From assembly GCF_051961495.1 (NCBI RefSeq), contig NZ_JBQCDF010000258.1, forward strand, positions 1 to 10,831: a stretch of DNA of 10,831 nucleotides, read 5' to 3'. Origin of the DNA: Cytophaga sp051961495. GTDB taxonomy: Bacteria; Bacteroidota; Bacteroidia; Cytophagales; Cytophagaceae. A program made the translations under genes and the position numbers. This document shows positions 6,165 through 10,831 of the stretch, in pieces. How positions within the stretch are numbered: position 1 is the first letter of the stretch; each line of letters begins with the position of its first letter. A model generated the notes under the pieces. That model was not told where the DNA came from. It made no database searches and saw only the letters and a program-made list of their open reading frames with translations.

Positions 6165-7532
6165 ATGGCTAAAGTAAAATCTTCCTATTTCTGTCAGAGT
6201 TGTGGCGCGCAATCACCCAAATGGGTAGGCCGCTGTCCGTCCTGCGGCGAGTGGAATACCTATGTAGAAGAAATTATTCAGAAAGAAGATAAAACATCCT
6301 GGAACAGCAGTTCAACGAAGGTTGCGCAAAAGCCGCGCCACCTGAAGGAGATCACTTATAACCAAGAGCAGCGCATCATCACGCCCGACAGCGAACTGAA
6401 TCGCGTACTCGGCGGCGGCATTGTACCGGGCTCTATTGTATTGATTGGCGGTGAACCAGGCATTGGCAAGTCAACACTGATGCTGCAGGTGGCATTGAAG
6501 CTTTCTGCGGTAAAAGTATTATATGTTTCGGGCGAAGAGAGCGAGCAGCAGATCAAAATGCGTGCAGACCGCATTGAAGTGCCTTCAGAAGCATGTTTTA
6601 TTCTTACAGAAACATCCACACAAAATATATTCAAACAGATTGAAGCTTTGCAGCCTGAGGTATTGATCATCGATTCAATACAGACACTGCACTCGGCATT
6701 TATAGAATCTGCGGCCGGTAGCATCTCACAGGTGCGTGAATGTACAGCAGAGTTGTTAAAGTATGCTAAGGAAAGCGGTACGCCGGTTTTCCTTATTGGT
6801 CATATTACGAAAGAAGGAACCCTGGCCGGTCCCAAGGTGCTGGAGCATATGGTTGATACCGTGTTGCAATTTGAAGGCGACCGGCATTTGTCGTACCGTA
6901 TTTTGCGCACAACAAAAAACCGTTTCGGTTCAACATCTGAATTGGGAATTTATGAAATGTCGGGCGAAGGCTTACGCGAAGTCACCAACCCGTCTGAGAT
7001 ATTATTATCGCAACGCGACGAAGCTATCAGTGGTATTGCCATTGGCGCAACACTGGAAGGTAACAGGCCCTTGCTGATTGAAATACAGTCGTTGGTAAGC
7101 GCTGCTACGTATGGTACCCCGCAACGCAGCAGTACAGGTTTTGATTCCAAGCGTTTGAATATGCTGCTTGCTGTGTTAGAGAAACGCGGCGGCATGCGTT
7201 TTGGTGCGCAGGATGTATTCCTTAATATTGCCGGTGGTTTGAAGGTAGAAGACCCGGCGCTGGACATGGCCGTTTGTGTAAGTCTGGTTTCTTCCTTTCA
7301 CGATGCCATTATTCCACCGGATATCTGCTTCGCAGGTGAAGTAGGCCTGGGCGGCGAGATCCGTGCGGTGAACAGAATTGAACAACGTATTTCCGAAGCG
7401 GAAAAACTGGGCTTCAGACATATTTTTATTTCCAAATACAACATGAAAGGGCTGGATCAGAAACGGTTTAAAATCCGCTTGCATGAAGTTGCCCGTTTGG
7501 GAGAAGTTTTTGATAATATTTTGCAGAGCTAA
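6165..7532 (+). CDS. radA: DNA repair and recombination ATPase RadA (Sms)
   Basis: A full-length 455-residue RadA. This RecA-like hexameric helicase promotes branch migration of recombination intermediates and helps repair DNA. The order of domains is complete: a C4 zinc finger (Cys10, Cys13, Cys24, Cys27), Walker A GGEPGIGKST (95-104), Walker B VLIIDS (166-171, Asp170), the RadA signature KNRFGS (251-256) and a C-terminal Lon-protease-like domain from about 285 onward (IAGGLKVEDPALDMAV at 355-370). As in other RadA proteins the Lon-like domain is structural rather than proteolytic. The ATG at 6165 gives the expected MAKVKSSYFC opening. It heads a three-gene unit: its TAA is followed at once by the ATG of a HEAT-like protein. 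Confidence 0.98.
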   Translation: MAKVKSSYFCQSCGAQSPKWVGRCPSCGEWNTYVEEIIQKEDKTSWNSSSTKVAQKPRHLKEITYNQEQRIITPDSELNRVLGGGIVPGSIVLIGGEPGIGKSTLMLQVALKLSAVKVLYVSGEESEQQIKMRADRIEVPSEACFILTETSTQNIFKQIEALQPEVLIIDSIQTLHSAFIESAAGSISQVRECTAELLKYAKESGTPVFLIGHITKEGTLAGPKVLEHMVDTVLQFEGDRHLSYRILRTTKNRFGSTSELGIYEMSGEGLREVTNPSEILLSQRDEAISGIAIGATLEGNRPLLIEIQSLVSAATYGTPQRSSTGFDSKRLNMLLAVLEKRGGMRFGAQDVFLNIAGGLKVEDPALDMAVCVSLVSSFHDAIIPPDICFAGEVGLGGEIRAVNRIEQRISEAEKLGFRHIFISKYNMKGLDQKRFKIRLHEVARLGEVFDNILQS

Positions 7533-8048
7533 ATGAATCTGAAAGAAGAACTGGAGAAAGAACATAGTCTGGTGCAGGCAAACAGAATCAGCCATTGGGC
7601 GGTTGAATCCAAGGCAAACCTGAAGCAGCTGATGAAAGCTTTTTTCGGCAGGGAAAAGTTGCAGGCACAGCGTGCATCGTGGTCTGCAAGCAAGGCACAT
7701 GAACTCAAACCACAATGGTTTGACACGTATATTCCCGAATTGATTGCCTGCCTTGAAAAACCTATTCATGGAAGCGTGCGTAGAAATAGTTTACGGATGC
7801 TGCAGACCATGGAGGTTCCCGAGGAATTGCAGGGCGTGCTCATCGATCAGTTGTTTAAACTGCTGATGGATTCAAAAACAGAAAGCGCTGTAAAAGCATT
7901 TGGTATGAGCACGGCGTATAACATCGTGGTGCATTACCCGGAATTGAAGCAGGAACTTAAAATTATTATTGAGGATCAATTGCCTTATGCAACACCAAGT
8001 TTCAAAAGCAGGGCAAAAAAGATCATTAAAAAATTAGAAGAAAAATAA
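7533..8048 (+). CDS. Small HEAT-repeat-like helical protein
   Basis: A 171-residue soluble all-helical protein with no signal peptide. Paired helices are seen at about 26-54 (NLKQLMKAFFGREKLQAQRA and onward), 64-88 (FDTYIPELIACLEKPIHGS), 99-113 (VPEELQGVLIDQLFK region), 117-132 (ESAVKAFGMSTAYNIV) and 134-150 (YPELKQELKIIIEDQL), closing with SFKSRAKKIIKKL. The pattern of an RAxW helix, an xxVRRNSLR helix, an AVKAFxMS helix and a final SRAKKIIKKL matches a small HEAT-like family common in Bacteroidota that, as I recall, is sometimes mislabelled adenylosuccinate lyase; it lacks any lyase signature. It begins directly after the radA stop and ends directly before the MgtC start, so all three genes are coupled. 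Such proteins usually act as interaction scaffolds; the partner is unknown. Confidence 0.75.
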   Translation: MNLKEELEKEHSLVQANRISHWAVESKANLKQLMKAFFGREKLQAQRASWSASKAHELKPQWFDTYIPELIACLEKPIHGSVRRNSLRMLQTMEVPEELQGVLIDQLFKLLMDSKTESAVKAFGMSTAYNIVVHYPELKQELKIIIEDQLPYATPSFKSRAKKIIKKLEEK

Positions 8049-8714
8049 ATGGATATACTGACTGAAATAATAAAGGAACTACAGAGCATTGAAGAGCCAT
8101 TGATCAAGTTGGGTTTATCAATATGCCTCGGTGCTTTGATAGGTGCAGAGCGTGAATATAAAAGTAAGGTAGCAGGTTTCAGAACAATCATCCTGATTAC
8201 GTTGGGTTCGACCTTATTTACACTTGTTTCTGTTGCATTGATGGGTGAAGGTGATCCTACGCGTATTGCGTCAACGGTTGTAACAGGTATTGGTTTTTTA
8301 GGCGCAGGTGTTATTTACCGGGAAACCGGCACGATTCGCGGAATCACGACAGCAGCCGTTATCTGGGCGGCTGCCGCAATTGGCATGATGGTAGGTTTCG
8401 GTCTGTTTGCCATTTCAATCATCTCAGTGGTTTTCATCCTGATTATTCTATTATCCTTTTCCTGGTTGCAGAGATATATTGACCGTACCAACAGGGAGAA
8501 GATCTATCGCATACATATGACCAACAATGTTGAAAATATTCAGACAATAAAACAATTGATCAAATCCTTTAAATTAAGTCCGAAGGTAATCAACCAGGGC
8601 AAGCGCAAAGGATTGATTTATCTGGTGATTGAAGTAGAAGGTCCGGTAAAGTTTCACAACAACTTCATGAAGACTTTGTATGCTTCAGAAATGGTGGAAT
8701 CATTTGAAGTGTAA
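8049..8714 (+). CDS. MgtC/SapB family inner-membrane protein with C-terminal ACT-like domain
   Basis: A 221-residue MgtC-family protein. Family motifs are clear: LGALIGAEREYKSKVAGFRT (27-46), GIGFLGAGVI (80-89) and TGTIRGITTAAVIWAAAAIG (93-112). Four to five membrane segments span about 18-34, 46-64, 74-90, 99-116 and 118-140. The soluble tail (about 150-221, IYRIHMTNN, then VIEVEGPVKFHN and MVESFEV) has the beta-alpha-beta look of the ACT-like domain found in longer MgtC proteins. In Salmonella, MgtC is needed at low Mg2+ and inhibits the F-type ATP synthase; in most free-living bacteria the role is unknown. Its ATG touches the TAA of the HEAT-like gene, making it the last gene of the radA unit. 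The palindromic element 33 bp downstream may end the transcript. Confidence 0.92.
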   Translation: MDILTEIIKELQSIEEPLIKLGLSICLGALIGAEREYKSKVAGFRTIILITLGSTLFTLVSVALMGEGDPTRIASTVVTGIGFLGAGVIYRETGTIRGITTAAVIWAAAAIGMMVGFGLFAISIISVVFILIILLSFSWLQRYIDRTNREKIYRIHMTNNVENIQTIKQLIKSFKLSPKVINQGKRKGLIYLVIEVEGPVKFHNNFMKTLYASEMVESFEV

Positions 8715-8746
8715 CAAACTATTATTTTTCTGATTCTAAAGGATTA

Positions 8747-8914
8747 TATCAATAAGCCTGTTCTTTATACCGACCCCAGCGGGGTCGCATGTTTATAGCA
8801 AAAATATATAATCAATTTTACGCACAACACCGAAGGTGTTGTGCGTGCTTGTGTTTTTTTGGTTTACTATATGTTATAAACATGTGACCCCGCTGGGGTC
8901 ATACTTTATTGATA
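8747..8914. repeat. Nested palindromic intergenic element (three hairpins inside inverted arms)
   Basis: The gap between the convergent MgtC gene and the 529-residue secreted protein gene holds a symmetric structure. Innermost is a perfect 12-bp hairpin with a GAA loop (8820-8846, core CGCACAACACC/GGTGTTGTGCG), followed seven bases later by seven T (8854-8860). On each side lies a 26-bp arm (8772-8797 and 8875-8900); the arms are reverse complements with one mismatch. Each arm itself begins with a hairpin: GACCCC-AGC-GGGGTC on the left and GACCCC-GCT-GGGGTC on the right. Outermost, TATCAATAA (8747-8755) pairs with TTATTGATA (8906-8914). It can fold as three local hairpins or one long stem. 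It probably doubles as a bidirectional terminator. Its symmetry suggests a mobile or dispersed REP-like repeat (inference). Confidence 0.75.
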
Positions 8915-8924
8915 GCGGCATGAA

Positions 8925-10514
8925 CTACTTCAAATCAATCTTACCAAGTTTATACGCTCCATATAAATATCCGACAAGAATCACCTCATCAGTTGAGATC
9001 TGATAAGAAAACTTTGGTCGTGTAGCGATTCCTTTCCCGTGATCCGGCGCGTGCATTAATACACGCTTTTTCAATGTGCCGTCTCCATCAACGGTAACCA
9101 TTGCCAGCTGAGATTTCTGAGGACTCATGGTTCTGTATTGTCTGGCAGCAATGCCTGTTCCGTTCTTCGGGTTATCATTGTAAATAATGTAGACCTTATC
9201 CTGGTGAGCAAACACACCAATGGATGAGAAGAACCCGCCATCATTTGTGGTCACCTGGTATTTGGGAATATTGGAGCACCATTGACGATCACCCGTTGAA
9301 CCAAATTTTGAAACCATAACATTGTTATAATGATAGTAATAAGTAGTGCGGGTTGTTGTTACGCCATTGGCTGATGTTGTAGTAGTAGTAACAACATGTA
9401 CATAGTATTGTTCACTAACCATCATGACTTCCTCTGCCTCGTTCACGAACAGCTCTTTGATATCGTAATCATAAAGCTGTTCTTTGCCTTTCGCTTTTTT
9501 ATTCGCCTTGTCGTCTTTTTTGTTATCATCGTCCAGCGGTTTATCATACACAACTGCCAGAAAGGCATCATCAAAGACCTGCTGCCTGGAGTAAACAACC
9601 TGGCGGTTCATCAGATCAATTTTAGAAATGAAGGTTCCTCTTAATGCATTGATTTTCTTTTCAGAATAAAAACCAGGTACATACATGAACCTTGAATCAT
9701 TATCAATCAGAATGGAGATGCCCGTGATCAGGTAATTACCAATCCGCAAATCATATTCTTTATATTCTTTTGTTGAAGGATAATACGACATGACATAATA
9801 ATTGAAATCAATTTTATCATCGTTGGATCTGTTGTTCACCTCTTCTTTTTTAAGGTTAACACTGTAGACAAGATGGATGTTGCCTGCATTATCAATGATA
9901 TAGTCCATAATAGATGTGTTTGAACCTTTATAAGGAAGCTCGATAAAGGCATGGCTTTTTTCCACAAAGTTTTCATCTATAACCTTATAATGAAACACTT
10001 CTTTCTCATTATACTTCTCCCGGAAATTTGAAAAAATAAGAATGGAGTTGATCTTTTTAGAAAGCCGCACATCATATGAAACCGAGTGCCTGGATGAAAG
10101 ATTGTCGAAGATATTCACTTCATAAAGTTTGGAATCAATTACTCCATCCTTAGAGATATGCGTCGCGAATAATTGTTTTGTGTTTGCTTTTGAATCATAA
10201 TAACTCGTGAAAACAATGATTTTGTTTTTCGTGATGAGGATATTCTCGAAAACAGTTTCAGCAGTTTTGGTTAAATAAATCTGAATTTTTTTGGTCCAGA
10301 GCAGATTCATGTTTACATCAAACTTTTCTATATAAACATCCCGGTTTGTCTTAAGAATGTAAAAACCTGTCTCGTCTTTACCCAATACATCTGAAGGATC
10401 ACCCGACTTACTTTTCTTAACGTCATTGCCCCATTTTAATTCCACATCCTGGGCAGAAACGATGTTGGCCAAATGACTTAAAACTAAAATCAACAAAATG
10501 CAAAAGTGCTTCAT
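8925..10514 (-). CDS. Large secreted protein of unknown function, probably beta-propeller-like
   Basis: A 529-residue exported protein. I chose the ATG at 10514 because it gives a normal signal peptide (MKHF, core CILLILVLSHLANIV, then SA before Gln22); the TTG at 10547 would put eleven odd residues in front. The mature part is a series of short beta-strand units with recurring patterns of the type G-F-Y-I-L-K, then V-E-K-F-D, then N-L-L-W-T-K-K (about 50-76 and 398-416: MVSKFGSTGDRQWCSNIPKY), and KVYIIYNDNPKNG (440-452). This looks like repeated propeller blades (inference). Two low-complexity insertions interrupt it: a charged DDDNKKDDKANKKAKGKE (about 328-345) and a Thr-rich TTTTTSANGVTTTRTT (375-390). 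I recognise it only as a Bacteroidota-type hypothetical. There is no C-terminal sorting domain and no lipobox. Confidence 0.7.
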   Translation of the reverse strand: MKHFCILLILVLSHLANIVSAQDVELKWGNDVKKSKSGDPSDVLGKDETGFYILKTNRDVYIEKFDVNMNLLWTKKIQIYLTKTAETVFENILITKNKIIVFTSYYDSKANTKQLFATHISKDGVIDSKLYEVNIFDNLSSRHSVSYDVRLSKKINSILIFSNFREKYNEKEVFHYKVIDENFVEKSHAFIELPYKGSNTSIMDYIIDNAGNIHLVYSVNLKKEEVNNRSNDDKIDFNYYVMSYYPSTKEYKEYDLRIGNYLITGISILIDNDSRFMYVPGFYSEKKINALRGTFISKIDLMNRQVVYSRQQVFDDAFLAVVYDKPLDDDNKKDDKANKKAKGKEQLYDYDIKELFVNEAEEVMMVSEQYYVHVVTTTTTSANGVTTTRTTYYYHYNNVMVSKFGSTGDRQWCSNIPKYQVTTNDGGFFSSIGVFAHQDKVYIIYNDNPKNGTGIAARQYRTMSPQKSQLAMVTVDGDGTLKKRVLMHAPDHGKGIATRPKFSYQISTDEVILVGYLYGAYKLGKIDLK

Positions 10515-10535
10515 AAATAGTCGTGGGATTATAAT

Positions 10536-10551
10536 TATATTTGACAAATAT
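10536..10551. promoter_or_regulatory. Palindrome carrying back-to-back -7 elements of two divergent genes
   Basis: ATATTTG-A-CAAATAT (10537-10551) is a perfect 15-bp palindrome. On the plus strand it contains TATATTTG (10536-10543), an exact TAnnTTTG match placed 26 bp before the ATG at 10570. On the minus strand it gives GATATTTG (10552-10545), one base off the consensus, 30 bp before the ATG at 10514. No good -33 box is visible for either. Confidence 0.5.
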
Positions 10552-10569
10552 CCAGTTTAATTATTAGCA

Positions 10570-10831
10570 ATGAAAAGATTAATCATATTATTGATATTTT
10601 TTATGACTGTTGGTTTTCAATGCTTCAGCCAGACGGTCCCCAGCGATCATTCAGGCCAGATAAGAGTTTATGATTCCTATCAACCAAAAAAAGGCTCATC
10701 CTACGGTGTAAAAAATAAAATATCTGTCAACCCGTTTAGCTTTTTGATCGGTGATTATCCTTTATACTATGAACACATGTTTGGCTCTGCATTCAGCATT
10801 GAAGCAGGTGCAGGTGTCACGCATGAAAATT
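10570..10831 (+). CDS. Exported protein, N-terminal part only; probable outer-membrane beta-barrel
   Basis: An open frame of 87 codons that runs off the window end. It starts with a signal peptide: MKRL, hydrophobic core IILLIFFMTVGF, then a probable cleavage at CFS before Gln21. The cysteine at 18 (GFQC) does not fit a lipobox. The mature start is polar (VPSDHSGQIRVYDSYQPKKG), and the part after residue 49 reads NKISVNPFSFLIGDYPLYYE, then FSIEAGAGVTHEN, which has the look of an opening beta-barrel strand pair in Bacteroidota outer-membrane proteins that describe size and shape like DUF3575. The gene is divergent from the 529-residue secreted protein and shares the palindromic promoter region with it. 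Without the rest of the frame the family stays open. Confidence 0.75.
   Translation, partial: MKRLIILLIFFMTVGFQCFSQTVPSDHSGQIRVYDSYQPKKGSSYGVKNKISVNPFSFLIGDYPLYYEHMFGSAFSIEAGAGVTHEN

Noticed and set aside
6356..6724. Open frame of 122 codons on the minus strand within radA
   Set aside because: It sits over the conserved Walker A and B region of radA and its Cys/Ser-rich translation has no recognisable domain.
7176..7769. Open frame of 197 codons on the minus strand
   Set aside because: It lies across the end of radA and the start of the HEAT-like gene, both strongly supported on the plus strand. Its translation is rich in Cys, Phe and His with no family look, so it is an antisense shadow.
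8771..8901. CRISPR-like array
   Set aside because: The repeated units are in opposite orientation, there are only two of them, and the sequence between is itself a palindrome rather than a unique spacer.
10515..10547. TTG start for the large secreted protein
   Set aside because: It would place eleven residues before a normal signal peptide, and the codons overlap the predicted promoter palindrome.
10570..10632. Lipoprotein signal at Cys18 of the last gene
   Set aside because: The residues before the cysteine (GFQ) do not fit a lipobox; a signal peptidase I site before Gln21 fits better.

Overview
The window looks like a chromosomal stretch from a member of the Bacteroidota, most like a Cytophaga-type organism (genus is inference). 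Four signs point there: promoter-like sequences of the TTTG-N19/20-TAnnTTTG type, A-rich leaders without strong Shine-Dalgarno sequences, exported proteins whose signal peptides end in Ala/Ser before Gln, and several families common in that phylum (DoxX-like/HxlR pair, DUF2490-like barrel, small HEAT-like protein next to radA). There is no phage, transposase, integrase, CRISPR array, rRNA or tRNA gene. I see no obviously new multi-gene defence or biosynthetic system.

Layout. 91-896: a DoxX-like membrane protein gene (minus) divergent from its probable HxlR-type regulator (plus), with a shared control region carrying a promoter and repeated TTACC boxes. 897-1350: a long AT-rich gap with a possible terminator, a good promoter and a ~180-nt leader ending in a hairpin. 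1351-3720: a tight operon of a phytanoyl-CoA-dioxygenase-type Fe(II)/2-oxoglutarate oxygenase, a short-chain dehydrogenase and a membrane-anchored TPR protein that resembles the eukaryotic RMDN family. It converges, with a single base between stop codons, on a small AT-rich two-TM protein gene (3722-4231, minus). 4451-5146: a stand-alone class I glutamine amidotransferase with its own promoter and a clean intrinsic terminator. 5271-6089: a secreted outer-membrane beta-barrel (DUF2490-like).

6165-8714: radA (DNA recombination ATPase), a HEAT-like protein and an MgtC/SapB membrane protein, joined stop-to-start (TAA immediately followed by ATG) at both junctions, so they are almost certainly one transcriptional and translational unit. 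8715-8924: an intergenic gap filled by a striking nested palindromic element. 8925-10514 (minus): a large secreted protein of unknown function, probably a beta-propeller-like repeat protein. 10570 to the window end: the start of an exported, probably beta-barrel protein, divergent from it over a 15-bp palindrome.

How the genes work together: the DoxX/HxlR pair probably forms a self-contained redox or electrophile response; PhyH-SDR-TPR probably hydroxylates and then oxidises or reduces a hydrophobic substrate at the inner membrane (inference); the remaining genes look like ordinary housekeeping and envelope functions. The most unusual sequence signal is the non-coding palindrome of palindromes at 8747-8914.
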